A stretch of DNA of 64,000 bases from LMUY01 sp964245075 (GTDB lineage Bacteria > Pseudomonadota > Alphaproteobacteria > Acetobacterales > Acetobacteraceae), in the NCBI GenBank assembly GCA_964245075.1, contig CAXTLC010000012.1, positions 1-64,000 on the forward strand, read 5' to 3'. A model generated the notes under the pieces. That model ran no database searches. It was not told the origin of the DNA and saw nothing but the letters and a program-made list of their open reading frames with translations. Shown piece by piece: positions 16,286-25,333 of this stretch. Positions within the stretch are counted from its first letter, which is position 1; each line of letters begins with the position of its first letter. The translations under genes and the position numbers were made by a program.

Positions 16286-17019
16286 GGCGATGGGCGGAGC
16301 TGGTCGGCGCCTGCACCCTGCTGACCCGGCTGCCGGTGGGCGGGCTGGCCGCCGCTCATCCACCGCCCGGCGATTGCGTGTGGGCCTACCCGCTGGCCGG
16401 GGCGCTGGCCGGCGGCTTGGGGGCGGGCGTGCTCTCGCTGGCGATGGCGGCCGGGCTGCCGCAGCCGCTTGCCGCGGGATGGGCGCTCGCCATCACCGTG
16501 CTCCTCACGGGCGGGCTGCACGAGGACGGATTGGCTGACACCGCGGACGGGTTTGGCGGCGGCCGGACGCCCGAACGCAAGCTCGCCATCATGCGCGACA
16601 GCCGCATCGGCAGCTTCGGCGCGTTGGCGCTGCTGTTCAGCGCCGGCCTGCGCGGGACGGCGCTGTCGCTGTCGCCCCGCCCGGCGCTGGCGCTGCTGCT
16701 GGCGGGCGTGCTCGGCCGCGGCGCGATGCTGCTGCCGCTGCTCCTGCTGCGCCCTGCCCGCCCGGACGGCTTGGCGGCGTCGCTCGGGCAGCGCCAGGCG
16801 GGGCGGCTGGCGACGGGCCTGGCGGTGGCCGCCACCGGAGGTTTGGCGGTGGCGGCCACCACGGGCCTGGGGGCATCGGCCGCCACCGCCGCTGCGGGGC
16901 TTGCCGGGCTGCTTGTGGCGGGGCTCGCCCGGCGGCAGGTGGGCGGCTACACCGGGGACGTGCTGGGCGCCGCCGAACAAGCGGCGGAATGCGCCGCCCT
17001 GACGGTGCTGGCCGTGTGA
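16282..17019 (+). CDS. cobS: Adenosylcobinamide-GDP ribazoletransferase (cobalamin synthase)
   Basis: CobS of the Salmonella naming, or CobV (245 aa), is the integral membrane enzyme joining GDP-cobinamide and alpha-ribazole. It has LLTRLPVGG near the N-terminus, the acidic Mg-binding motif GGLHEDGLADTADGFGGGRT, and IMRDSRIGSFGALAL, with several Ala/Leu-rich membrane helices. The GTG start overlaps the cobT stop (GTGA). It is the last recognised cobalamin gene in the window. Confidence 0.95.
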   Translation: MRRWAELVGACTLLTRLPVGGLAAAHPPPGDCVWAYPLAGALAGGLGAGVLSLAMAAGLPQPLAAGWALAITVLLTGGLHEDGLADTADGFGGGRTPERKLAIMRDSRIGSFGALALLFSAGLRGTALSLSPRPALALLLAGVLGRGAMLLPLLLLRPARPDGLAASLGQRQAGRLATGLAVAATGGLAVAATTGLGASAATAAAGLAGLLVAGLARRQVGGYTGDVLGAAEQAAECAALTVLAV

Positions 17020-17073
17020 CCTTCCACCGCGACGCCATGTTCATCGCCGGACGCCGGCGGTAAACCCCATCGT

Positions 17074-18357
17074 ATGCCGCTCCCGTTCCCGACCGTGCAG
17101 GACGCGTTCCTTTCCTTGTTCCAATCCGCCGCCGCCGCCCTTGCCCGGCAGCGAGGCGACGCGGACCATCCCATGCTGTCGGCCGCGGCGCACCTGGCGG
17201 CGGTCCGCCACAATCCCACGCGCGCCTACGCGCCGCCGGGCAATCTCGCGGTGCCGTCAATAGCCTGCGCCGAGTTGGGGCTGCATTACCTGGAGGCGGT
17301 CGTCCGTGGCGACGCGGCGCAGCGGCAGGCGCTGGCCGAACGGCTGCGCTTCTCGTCCTGCGACCCGCTCTGGGCCGAAACGCTGGCCGCCTACGCCGGA
17401 AGCCTCGGCCCGGACGGCAAGCCGCGTCCGGTGCCTTACGTGCGCCATGCGGCGCTCGATGACTTCGTGGTGGCGGCGCCGCAGGCGGCTCTCCGCGTGG
17501 CGCTGTTCTCCGACTGGGGCACCGGCACGCAGACCGCGCGGCAGGTGGCGGCGCTCATGGCCCGGCAACAACCGGACATCGCCATCCATCTCGGGGACAT
17601 CTACTACTCCGGCACGCGGGAGGAGTGCGACCAGCACTTCCTCGCTCCCCTGCGCGCCGCGCTGCCAGGGGCGCAACTGTTCACGCTCTGCGGCAACCAT
17701 GACACGTACAGCGGCGGGGCCGGCTACTACGGCCTGCTGCGGGAGATCGGCCAGCCGGCCAGCTACTTCTGCCTCCGCAGCCCGGACCGGTCCTGGCAGA
17801 TCCTCGGCGCGGACACCGGGCTGCATGACCGCGACCCGTTCGGCGAGGCCGCCCGGCTGACCCAGCTCGACCCGGCGGAGGAGGAATGGCATGCCGACAA
17901 GCTGCGCGGCTTTCCCGGCCGCACCATCCTCCTGAGCCATCACCAGCCCTTCTCCGCCTACGCGCAGGTCGGCCCGCTTTCCGCGCACTCGCCGGTGAAC
18001 CCGAACCTGATGGCTTCCTCCGCGCGGCTGGCCGAGGCGGGCCGCATCGATGCCTGGTTCTGGGGCCATGAGCACCGGCTGCGCATCTATGCGCCGTACC
18101 GGGGGATCACCGCGGGCCGCAACATCGGCTACGGCGCGATCCCGGTCGAGGCGGCGCCCGGCCCGCACGAGACGCTTCCCGGCCTGCAAGACCCGCCCGC
18201 GCTCAAGGTGGACCTGAGGCTGGACGTGGTGGACGGCGCCGACACGCATGGCTTCGCGCTGCTGGAACTGGGCGGCCCCGCGATTGGGGCCTCCTATTGG
18301 GCGCTGACGCGGCCGGACGCGCCAATCTGGCGTGAAACGATCGGTGACAGCGCTTAG
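17074..18357 (+). CDS. Calcineurin-like metallophosphoesterase
   Basis: A 427-residue protein with all metallophosphoesterase metal motifs in order: FSDWGTG (about 144-150), HLGDIYYSG, CGNHDTYSG, LLSHHQPF and WGHEHRL. These bind a dinuclear metal centre. The substrate is unknown; the layout resembles cytoplasmic members with an extra N-terminal helical region of about 130 residues of unknown role. No signal peptide is evident. It follows cobS by 54 bp but has no obvious cobalamin link. A 12-bp direct repeat CAGCGCTTAGGA spans its stop codon (18348-18359) and recurs at 18367-18378. Confidence 0.85.
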   Translation: MPLPFPTVQDAFLSLFQSAAAALARQRGDADHPMLSAAAHLAAVRHNPTRAYAPPGNLAVPSIACAELGLHYLEAVVRGDAAQRQALAERLRFSSCDPLWAETLAAYAGSLGPDGKPRPVPYVRHAALDDFVVAAPQAALRVALFSDWGTGTQTARQVAALMARQQPDIAIHLGDIYYSGTREECDQHFLAPLRAALPGAQLFTLCGNHDTYSGGAGYYGLLREIGQPASYFCLRSPDRSWQILGADTGLHDRDPFGEAARLTQLDPAEEEWHADKLRGFPGRTILLSHHQPFSAYAQVGPLSAHSPVNPNLMASSARLAEAGRIDAWFWGHEHRLRIYAPYRGITAGRNIGYGAIPVEAAPGPHETLPGLQDPPALKVDLRLDVVDGADTHGFALLELGGPAIGASYWALTRPDAPIWRETIGDSA

Positions 18358-18440
18358 GAGTGCTTTCAGCGCTTAGGAACTGAGTTAGGCTCCCTGCCAG
18401 CCTCGCGCTCGAGCGATGGCTGACGGAGAACGCGACGACG

Positions 18441-19142
18441 ATGCCCGTGGTAAAATACCGGTCGAACAACCCGAAGATGCAGCCGCGGCGCACCCGGCTC
18501 TCGGTTCCCGGATGGGCGGGCGAGCCGGAAAAGCGGGCGGACGGCTCGCACGAGCACCCGTGGCACTGCATCCCGTTCTCGGAAGCGGCGACGGCGGGGA
18601 TCGAGTTGTTCTACCCTTATGACGAGGAGCTGCACGTCTCGGCGCCGGACGGCGGGATCATGTTCGCAGGTGGCCCGCAGGGTTCAGGCCCGCCGCCCTT
18701 CCGCAGCTTTGGCAAGAACTACTACACCTTCCAGAGCCTGATCGACCTGAAGGTCGAGGAAGGCTACGCCGTCAAGGCCGAAACCCACCCGCGCTTCTAC
18801 ACGGACACGACCGGGACCGTGCCGGTCGCGGTTCCGGCCCTGCTGCGGCACTGGTGGCCGATGATCTACTTCGTCGTATTCAAGACGCCGCCCGCCGGCC
18901 AGACGCATGTCTTCCGCCCAGGGGAGCCGTTCATGCAGGTGACGGTCGTCCAAGCTGACGAGAAGCTCGACCTGATCGAGATGCCGGAAGAGGAAGCGGC
19001 CGAACGGGAGCTGCAATCCGAACGCATCTACGCCAGCCGCAGCACCCTGTCCGCCGATACGCAGTGGGCATCCTCGACCGACACCATCTTCGACGGCACC
19101 TACCGCCGCATCCACGGCGCGGCGAAGTCGTCCAAGCGATGA
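18441..19142 (+). CDS. Hypothetical protein, unknown function
   Basis: I do not firmly recognise this 233-residue protein. It is hydrophilic with no signal peptide or membrane segment. Conserved-looking blocks are HPWHCIPFSEAATAGIELFYP, HPRFYTDTTGTVPVAVPALL, HWWPMIYFVVFKTPPAGQTH and FRPGEPFMQVTVVQAD, followed by a charged tail. The pattern (aromatic-rich beta segments ending in a GEPF block) weakly recalls DUF6065-type proteins. The ATG at 18441 is preceded by GACGACG, a poor ribosome site. It follows the metallophosphoesterase by about 80 bp and ends 7 bp before a terminator hairpin. Confidence 0.65.
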   Translation: MPVVKYRSNNPKMQPRRTRLSVPGWAGEPEKRADGSHEHPWHCIPFSEAATAGIELFYPYDEELHVSAPDGGIMFAGGPQGSGPPPFRSFGKNYYTFQSLIDLKVEEGYAVKAETHPRFYTDTTGTVPVAVPALLRHWWPMIYFVVFKTPPAGQTHVFRPGEPFMQVTVVQADEKLDLIEMPEEEAAERELQSERIYASRSTLSADTQWASSTDTIFDGTYRRIHGAAKSSKR

Positions 19143-19148
19143 CGGGCA

Positions 19149-19172
19149 CGAAGGCAGCCCTGACTGCCTTCG
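19149..19172. terminator. Bidirectional terminator hairpin
   Basis: CGAAGGCAG (19149-19157), a 6-nt loop, and CTGCCTTCG (19164-19172) form a perfect 9-bp stem between two convergent genes ending at 19142 and 19189. There is no clear U-tract on either side. Confidence 0.6.
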
Positions 19173-19188
19173 GCGAACGGCGTCCCGG

Positions 19189-19518
19189 TCAGCGGACGAA
19201 CGGGATGAAGCGATGGTGGTGGTGGTGATGGTGATGGTGGTGGTAGAAGCGCCGCCGGTAATACCGGTGATGGTGGTGGTGATAGTACTGGATCGTCATG
19301 ACCTCGGGGTCGCCAGCGGCGGAAGGCTGTTCGGCCTTCGCTGCTTGGCCCTCATCAAAGGCCCGGCGCAGCGCAAGCGCGTTGGGGATGGGCTTCAATA
19401 GGTCGGCATAGCTGTTGACCTGCATGGCTTCTGCAAGCGCGGCCGGGGCGGCCTGTGACGGACTTACCGCGGCAAGGACGCTTACGGCGCCGATCACGCC
19501 CGCAACATTCTTATCCAT
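19189..19518 (-). CDS. Secreted histidine-rich protein
   Basis: A 109-residue protein with an N-terminal signal sequence (hydrophobic GVIGAVSVLAAVSPSQA, probable cleavage near residue 24). A soluble middle follows (LLKPIPNALALRRAFDEG), then an extreme His/Tyr/Arg tail: a run of five His, YYRRRFY, and a run of ten His before the end. Such tails bind divalent metals; whether this is its role is unknown. The ribosome site GGAG precedes ATG by 8-9 nt. The opposite strand of the His tract gives a Val-rich frame that is an artefact. Confidence 0.8.
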   Translation of the reverse strand: MDKNVAGVIGAVSVLAAVSPSQAAPAALAEAMQVNSYADLLKPIPNALALRRAFDEGQAAKAEQPSAAGDPEVMTIQYYHHHHHRYYRRRFYHHHHHHHHHHRFIPFVR

Positions 19519-19545
19519 CTTCTCACTCCACCATGATTGTTGCCG

Positions 19546-19585
19546 TGATCTGGGCCAGGTCCGGAGCGAGCCCGCTACCAGATCA
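19546..19585. promoter_or_regulatory. Inverted repeat upstream of the His-rich gene
   Basis: TGATCTGG (19546-19553) and CCAGATCA (19578-19585) form perfect 8-bp inverted arms separated by 24 nt, 28-67 bp upstream of the His-rich gene's start. This is a candidate operator. The rest of 19519-19732 shows nothing else I can name. Confidence 0.35.
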
Positions 19586-19732
19586 GCAACGACCCGAACT
19601 GTTCCATAGCAAGCAGGTTTTTACAAACGGTGAATGCCGTCGGCGGCAGAAAGGCAGCCGTTCGATACTTGGCCCGAACGAGCCGCGCCGGCAGCTCCGT
19701 CAGATGCACGGACGCGGCGTCCGGAGCCGAAA

Positions 19733-21520
19733 TCACTCCTTCGGCTTCGCCGGCGGCAGGTCGAGCTTGATCGACAGCTCCTTCAGCCGCGCGGCCGGGA
19801 CCGGGGCAGGCGCGCCCATCATCAGGTCCTGCCCCTGCTGGTTCAGCGGGAACAGGATGACCTCGCGGATGTTCGGCTCGTCGGCTAGCAGCATCACGAT
19901 GCGGTCGATGCCAGGCGCCGAACCGCCATGCGGCGGCGCGCCGTAACGGAACGCGCTCAGCATGCCGCCGAACCGCGCCTCCACCTCCGCCTCGTCATAC
20001 CCCGCGATGGCGAAGGCGCGGATCATGATGTCCGGCCGATGGTTGCGGATGGCGCCGCTGCTCAGCTCCACCCCGTTGCAGACGATGTCGTACTGGTAGG
20101 CCTTGACCGTGAGCGGGTCCTGCGTGTTCAGCGCCTCCAGCCCGCCCTGCGGCATGGAGAACGGGTTGTGGCTGAAATCGATCAGCCCCGTTTCCTCGAC
20201 CCGCTCGAACATCGGGAAGTCGGTGATCCAGCAGAGACGGAACGCGTCCTTCTCGAACAGATCCAGTTCCTGCCCGATCCGGTTGCGCACGGCGCCGCTG
20301 AACTTGGCGGCCTCGTCCTTCGGGCCGGCGGCGAAGAACACGGCGTCGCCGGGCTGCAGGCCGCAGGCGGTGCGAACCGCCTCCACCCGCGCCGGCTCCA
20401 GGTTCTTGGCGATCGGGCCTTTGCCGCCCTCGGCCTCGAACACGATGTAGCCCAGGCCGCCGGCGCCGCTTTCCCGCGCCCATTCGTTCAGCTTGTCGAA
20501 GAAGCCGCGCGGACGCGGCCCGGCCCCAGGCGCCGGGATCGCCCGCACGGCGCCCCCGGCCGCCGCGATCTTGGCGAACAGGCCGAAGCCGGAGCCGGCG
20601 AAGTGCTCCGTCACGTCCGTGATGCGCAGCGGGTTGCGCAGGTCCGGCTTGTCCGAGCCGTACTGGAGCAGCGCCGTGTCGTACGGGATGCGCGGGAACG
20701 CCCCTTCCGTCACCGTCCGCCCGCCGCCGAACTCCTGGAACACCCCGGCGATGACCGGCTCCAGCGTGGCGAACACGTCCTCCTGCGTGACGAAGCTCAT
20801 CTCGAAGTCGAGCTGGTAGAACTCGCCCGGGGAGCGGTCCGCCCGCCCCGCCTCGTCACGGAAGCAAGGCGCGATCTGGAAGTACCGGTCGAACCCGGCG
20901 ACCATCGCCAACTGCTTGAACTGCTGCGGCGCCTGCGGCAGGGCGTAGAACTTGCCGGGATGGGTGCGGGACGGCACCAGGAAGTCCCGCGCGCCTTCGG
21001 GCGAGGACGCGGTCAGGATCGGGGTCTGGAACTCGGTGAACCCGGCGGCGATCATCTGCCGGCGCAGGGTGGCGATGACGCCGGCGCGCAGCATCATGTT
21101 GCGGTGGATCTTGTCCCGCCGCAGGTCCAGGTAGCGGTAGCGCAGCCGCAGCTCCTCCGCGGTGGCTGCCTCGCCCGCGACCGGGAACGGCAGCACGGCG
21201 GCGGCGGACTGCACGGCCAGTCGCTCGGCCCGCAGCTCCACCGCGCCGGTCGGCAGCTTGTCGTTCACCTGGCCGGGCTCGCGCGCGACCACGGCGCCGG
21301 TGACGGTGACGACGCTTTCCACCCGCAGGGCGTCCGCCTCGGCAAAGACCGGGGAGCCGGCGGGAAACACCACCTGGGTCAGGCCGTAATGGTCCCGCAG
21401 GTCGATGAACAGCAGCCCGCCATGGTCCCGCTTGCTGTGCACCCAGCCGGACAGGCGCGCGCTACTGCCGGCGTCGCTGGCGCGGAGTTGGTCGCAGGTG
21501 TGGGTGCGATAGGCGTGCAT
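19733..21520 (-). CDS. aspS: Aspartyl-tRNA synthetase
   Basis: AspRS (595 aa), a class II synthetase. The N-terminal OB-fold anticodon-binding domain includes LSGWVHSKRDHGGLLFIDLRD. The catalytic domain has ETP-type motif 1 (FTEFQTPILTASSPEGARD), motif 2 around IAPCFRDEAGRADRSPGEF, the bacterial GAD insertion domain, and motif 3 HGGSAPGIDRIVMLL. The YFQI/FRDEAGR context resembles non-discriminating as well as discriminating bacterial enzymes, so tRNA specificity cannot be settled from this reading. It starts ATG at 21520 and is monocistronic by spacing. Confidence 0.97.
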   Translation of the reverse strand: MHAYRTHTCDQLRASDAGSSARLSGWVHSKRDHGGLLFIDLRDHYGLTQVVFPAGSPVFAEADALRVESVVTVTGAVVAREPGQVNDKLPTGAVELRAERLAVQSAAAVLPFPVAGEAATAEELRLRYRYLDLRRDKIHRNMMLRAGVIATLRRQMIAAGFTEFQTPILTASSPEGARDFLVPSRTHPGKFYALPQAPQQFKQLAMVAGFDRYFQIAPCFRDEAGRADRSPGEFYQLDFEMSFVTQEDVFATLEPVIAGVFQEFGGGRTVTEGAFPRIPYDTALLQYGSDKPDLRNPLRITDVTEHFAGSGFGLFAKIAAAGGAVRAIPAPGAGPRPRGFFDKLNEWARESGAGGLGYIVFEAEGGKGPIAKNLEPARVEAVRTACGLQPGDAVFFAAGPKDEAAKFSGAVRNRIGQELDLFEKDAFRLCWITDFPMFERVEETGLIDFSHNPFSMPQGGLEALNTQDPLTVKAYQYDIVCNGVELSSGAIRNHRPDIMIRAFAIAGYDEAEVEARFGGMLSAFRYGAPPHGGSAPGIDRIVMLLADEPNIREVILFPLNQQGQDLMMGAPAPVPAARLKELSIKLDLPPAKPKE

Positions 21521-21606
21521 GGCGCGGGTGCGGTCCTTCGAGCTTCGGATGCAGTCTTACCGCCGCGGGCAAACCTTGGCCAACCCGCCGGAGCCGGGGC
21601 TCGGCA

Positions 21607-22905
21607 TCATCCCTCCGCCAGCACTTCCCGGCTCGCCCGCACCCGGTCCACCCGGCGGCCGTCCATCGACTGCACCTCGAACAGCCAGCCGGCGAACACC
21701 ACCTTGTCGCCCGCCCGCGGCACCCGGCGCAGCAACGCCAGCAGCAGCCCGGCCGTCGTGTGATAGCTGCCTTCCGCCGGCAGGTCCGGCAAAGCGAGGC
21801 GGGATTTCAGCTCGTCCACCGGCATCATCCCGTCCACCACCAGGCTGCCCGGCACGCTTTCCGCACCGCCGGCCTCGTCCGGCTGGGTGTCGTTCGCGTC
21901 GCCCACGATCGCTTCCAGAACGTCGGCGGCGGTCACCACGCCCTCGAAGCTGCCATACTCGTCCATCACCAGCGCCAGGCCGAGCGGGTCGGCCTTCAGC
22001 CGCTCCAGCGCGTCCAGCGCGCTGATCGTGTCCGGCACCACCATCGGCTGCCGCAGCACCTCGGACACCGAGAGGTCCCCGCCGGCCAGTATCTGGTCCA
22101 GCAGGTCCCGCGTCTGCACCACCCCCACCACGTTGTCCACCGACCCGTCGGACACCACCAGCCGGTTGTGGCGCGACGCCCGCAGCGCCTGCACGATGTC
22201 CCGCCGCGGGTCCGTCCGGTCGATGAACGCGATCTCGTTGCGCGGCGTCATCAACGCGCGCACGGGCTTGTCCGCCAGGCGCAGCAGCCGCTCGATCATC
22301 TCCTGCTCGCCGACTTCCAGCACGCCGACCTGGGTGCCCTCCGCCAGGACCGCCTTCAGCTCCTCCTCCGTCACGGCCTGCGCGCCTGCGCGCGGCGTTC
22401 CGAACAACCGCAGCACCAGCCCGGTGGACGCGCCGAGCACCCAGATCAGCGGCGCCGCGAGCCGGCTCAACCCGCGCAAGGGCCGGGCGATCCGGGTGGC
22501 GAGCACCTCCGGCTGCCGCAGCGCCAGCTCCTTGGGCACCAGCTCGCCCAGCACCAGCGTGAAGTAGGTCGTCGCCAGCACCACGAGGAGCAGCGCCAGT
22601 TCCGCCGCGAACGGCGCCAGGGTGGCGCTGCGGGCGATCACCGGCTCCAGCCGGGCCGCCAGGCGGGCGCCGCCGAACGTGCCGGTCAGGATGCCGACCA
22701 GCGTCATGCCGACCTGCACCGTGGGCAGGAAGCGCTGCGGGTCCTCCGACAAGGTGAGCGCCGCGCCCGCACCGGCCACCCCCTTGCGCTCCAGCACCAT
22801 CAGACGGGCGCGGCGGACCGACACCATGGCCATCTCGCTCAGCGCGAACAGGCCGTTGAGGAGGATGAGCAGCAGCGCGATGCCGATCTCGAAACTTGGT
22901 CCCAT
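21607..22905 (-). CDS. CNNM/hemolysin-C type membrane protein with CBS domains
   Basis: A 432-residue protein of the CorC/HlyC/CNNM family. It has an N-terminal DUF21 membrane domain of about four helices (IALLLILLNGLFALSEMAMV with the conserved SEMA segment, and LGELVPKELAL). Two CBS domains follow (about 210-330; LMTPRNEIAFID, VMDEYGSFEGVVTAADVLE), then a C-terminal transporter-associated domain (VDGMMPVDELKSRL). The family is associated with divalent cation efflux or homeostasis. I start at ATG 22905 (MGPSFEIGIAL); the open frame above it is low-complexity. It is divergent from the DUF3429 gene with 80 bp between. Confidence 0.92.
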   Translation of the reverse strand: MGPSFEIGIALLLILLNGLFALSEMAMVSVRRARLMVLERKGVAGAGAALTLSEDPQRFLPTVQVGMTLVGILTGTFGGARLAARLEPVIARSATLAPFAAELALLLVVLATTYFTLVLGELVPKELALRQPEVLATRIARPLRGLSRLAAPLIWVLGASTGLVLRLFGTPRAGAQAVTEEELKAVLAEGTQVGVLEVGEQEMIERLLRLADKPVRALMTPRNEIAFIDRTDPRRDIVQALRASRHNRLVVSDGSVDNVVGVVQTRDLLDQILAGGDLSVSEVLRQPMVVPDTISALDALERLKADPLGLALVMDEYGSFEGVVTAADVLEAIVGDANDTQPDEAGGAESVPGSLVVDGMMPVDELKSRLALPDLPAEGSYHTTAGLLLALLRRVPRAGDKVVFAGWLFEVQSMDGRRVDRVRASREVLAEG

Positions 22906-22985
22906 GGCTCCTACCCTACTGCCGCCGGCCAACCCGCGGCAAAGCCGGGGTGGGCGGCTGGCCGGCGGGATGGCAGGATGGCGGC

Positions 22986-23459
22986 ATGAACCGGCGCCTG
23001 CCCACCCTCGCCCTGCTGCTCGGCATTGCCGGGCTGATTCCCTTCCTTGGCTTCGGCGTGCTGTCGGCCACGCCGGACGGCGACCGTGCCGCACTGGCGC
23101 TCGCGGCCTACGGGGCGGTGATCCTGGCCTTTCTCGGCGGGGTGCATTGGGGGTTTGCGCTGCCGGACCCGTCGGGACGGGGGGAGCGGGCCCGCCTGGG
23201 ACTGGGCGTGCTGCCCTCCCTGGTCGGCTGGGTGGCGCTTCTGCTGGTGATCGCCGTGAACGTGGGGGCAGGGTTGGCCGTGCTGCTGCTCGGCTTCGTC
23301 GCCACAACGGCCGTCGAGGCGCGGGGCGCGGCGGCCGGGCTGGTGCCGCGCGGCTACATGGCGCTGCGCTACGGCCTTTCGGCGACGGTGGTTACCGTGC
23401 TGGCGATCGTGCTGGTGCTCCGCTTCGCCGGAATCCACATCGTCTCGCCGCTGCGATAA
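22986..23459 (+). CDS. DUF3429 inner-membrane protein
   Basis: A 157-residue membrane protein of the DUF3429/TMEM69 family with about five hydrophobic segments. The family motif AYGAVILAFLGGVHWGFAL is present, followed by a positively charged loop and LLGFVATTAVEARGAAAGLVP. Function is unknown. ATG 22986 has AGGA about 8 nt upstream; an in-frame start at 22896 would overlap the divergent gene and adds unlike sequence. Confidence 0.85.
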   Translation: MNRRLPTLALLLGIAGLIPFLGFGVLSATPDGDRAALALAAYGAVILAFLGGVHWGFALPDPSGRGERARLGLGVLPSLVGWVALLLVIAVNVGAGLAVLLLGFVATTAVEARGAAAGLVPRGYMALRYGLSATVVTVLAIVLVLRFAGIHIVSPLR

Positions 23460-23551
23460 GCTCCGCATGACTTGCTTCTAGAGCTGGGATTCCCTGTCCC
23501 CTTCGGCGCGGGCCATGGATGCCGGGCAAGTCGTCACCCGCCGAGCAGCGC

Positions 23552-24112
23552 TCAGTTGTCTGCCGCCCACTCCGCGATGGCGTCTTCGGCCTCGCGCAGA
23601 GTCTTGTCCATGGAGCTGTGCCTTGTGCCGCCTTCCCAAACCAGTCCGCCCTCATCCAGTACTCGTACGACGGACGTGCTGTGGTCATCACGCCCGATCT
23701 CGATCCAGCCACCCTTGATCCAGCCAGCGATGTTTGGATACGTCTCAGCGAAGTGATCAGGCTCGGCTTTCCGTGCCTTGGCGATGTCCTGAGCCGTTGG
23801 CGGCGGCGCGCTGACGGGGGCGAGACCAAGGACAACGGCGTGTTTGCAGAACCCGTGATCCGACATGGCTGGACAGGTGCAGTCGGCGGCCAGCCCCTTT
23901 GACGTCAGTTTCAGGTCAACACGGTAGGGCTGTGTTCCCGTCACTTCGCCCATGGCGTGATCACGCGTATGTTCATGCAGCTCGACACGGTCGCCGGCGA
24001 GACACTTCTCCCCGCGCGCGTAGACCTTAGGGCCAGCCAGGCCGTGTAAGCGTCGCGGGGACAGGAAGGCCTGAAGCGTCCGCGTTCCGCGGGCTCTCCT
24101 GCTCTGGCTCAT
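23552..24112 (-). CDS. SWIM zinc-finger protein
   Basis: A 186-residue protein with a SWIM zinc-finger, CTCPAMSDHGFCKHAVVLGL (CxC...CxH). This follows a short beta-rich segment (YRVDLKLTSKGLAADCTCP), as in SWIM proteins that contact DNA or protein partners. The C-terminal half (WIKGGWIEIGRDDHSTSVVRVLDEGG) is not recognised. The start at 24112 (MSQSRRARGTRTLQAF) is chosen because similarity-like content begins there; the frame continues upstream antisense to the deacetylase-fold gene. The specific role is unknown. Confidence 0.8.
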   Translation of the reverse strand: MSQSRRARGTRTLQAFLSPRRLHGLAGPKVYARGEKCLAGDRVELHEHTRDHAMGEVTGTQPYRVDLKLTSKGLAADCTCPAMSDHGFCKHAVVLGLAPVSAPPPTAQDIAKARKAEPDHFAETYPNIAGWIKGGWIEIGRDDHSTSVVRVLDEGGLVWEGGTRHSSMDKTLREAEDAIAEWAADN

Positions 24113-24301
24113 GCCGGCAGCTTGGCAGCCGGTCCGCCTCGATGCCAGGGCAGCGTCCGTGCAGGCGTGAGGCGGGGTTGGCTGACGATCCCAGATTAGG
24201 TGCGTCTGCCGCGGAGGCGCCGGACGAGGTTGTCTCAACACCGGACGATTGGCTTCACGCCGCCGACGCCCTAGCCTGCCGGCGAGACGAAGGACCAAAC
24301 G

Positions 24302-25333
24302 TTGAAAGCATTCTACGATCCGGCGCAACTGGCGCACGCGCCGAAATTCTTCCTGCAACGCGGGCAGGTCCGCAGCAACTTCGAAACCTCCGCCCGCGCC
24401 GAAGCCCTGCTGGCCGGCTGCACTGCGCTCGGGCTTGAGATCAGCGTCCCGCCCCCTGCCGAACGGGCCGCGCTGGAGGCGGTCCATCCCGCGCCCTACC
24501 TGGATTGGCTGGCCGGGGCGGCGGACGAATGGGCGGCGATGGAGGACGCCGGCGCCGAGGTGGTCGCCAACATCCACGCCTCGCCGGAGATGCTGGCCAC
24601 CGGCGGCCGGCCGCCGCACTCCACGATCGGGCGGGCCGGGTGGTTCTCCGCCGACTCCGCCTGCCCGATCGGGCCTGGAAGCTGGACCGCCATCGCCGCA
24701 GCCGCCGCCTGCGCCGTCGCCGCGGCGGACGAGGCGGCGTGCTCCCGCGACTGCTACGCGCTGTGCCGCCCGCCGGGCCACCACGCCTACCCGGCGCGCG
24801 CCGGCGGCCACTGCTACCTCAACAACGCGGCGCTGACAGTCGAGCGGCTGATCAGCCACGGCGCGCGCCGTGTCGCGGTGCTGGACATCGACAGCCATCA
24901 CGGCAACGGCACGCAGGGCGTCTTCTGGTCGCGCGACGACGTGCTGTTCACCTCCCTGCACGGGGACCCGGCCGGCTACTATCCCTGGTATGTCGGCCAT
25001 GCGGACGAGCTGGGCGGGGGGGCCGGGGTCGGCTTCAACCGCAACTTCCCGCTCGCCCGCGGCACCGGGGACATGGGCTGGCTGTCCGCCCTGGACGCCG
25101 CCCTGCGCGCGGTGGAGCGTTTCGGCGCCGACGCGCTGGTGGTCAGCCTGGGCTTCGACGCTTCGCAGGACGAGCCGCTCAACTTCCTGTCCGTCTCGCC
25201 CGAGGGCTTCGCCCGCGCGGGCGCCGCGATCGGCCGGCTGGCGCTGCCCGCCGCCTTCATCCAGGAAGGCGGCTACAACACCGGCACGCTCGGCCCGCTG
25301 CTGCAACGCTTCCTGACCGGCTTCCACCATTGA
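24302..25333 (+). CDS. Histone-deacetylase-fold amidohydrolase (acetylpolyamine amidohydrolase type)
   Basis: A 343-residue zinc amidohydrolase of the HDAC/acetylpolyamine amidohydrolase family. Catalytic motifs are CRPPGHHAYPARAGGHCYLNN (tandem His), the metal-binding VLDIDSHHGNGTQ, SLGFDASQDEP (third metal Asp), and a C-terminal EGGYNTG. The substrate, probably an acetylated polyamine or another small acetyl-amide, is inferred from the subfamily. It starts at TTG with AAGGA 9 nt upstream. Its stop overlaps the TTG start of comM. Confidence 0.88.
   Translation: MKAFYDPAQLAHAPKFFLQRGQVRSNFETSARAEALLAGCTALGLEISVPPPAERAALEAVHPAPYLDWLAGAADEWAAMEDAGAEVVANIHASPEMLATGGRPPHSTIGRAGWFSADSACPIGPGSWTAIAAAAACAVAAADEAACSRDCYALCRPPGHHAYPARAGGHCYLNNAALTVERLISHGARRVAVLDIDSHHGNGTQGVFWSRDDVLFTSLHGDPAGYYPWYVGHADELGGGAGVGFNRNFPLARGTGDMGWLSALDAALRAVERFGADALVVSLGFDASQDEPLNFLSVSPEGFARAGAAIGRLALPAAFIQEGGYNTGTLGPLLQRFLTGFHH

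Noticed and set aside
19213..19401. Val/Met-rich plus-strand frame
   Set aside because: It is the complement of the polyhistidine codons of the secreted His-rich gene.
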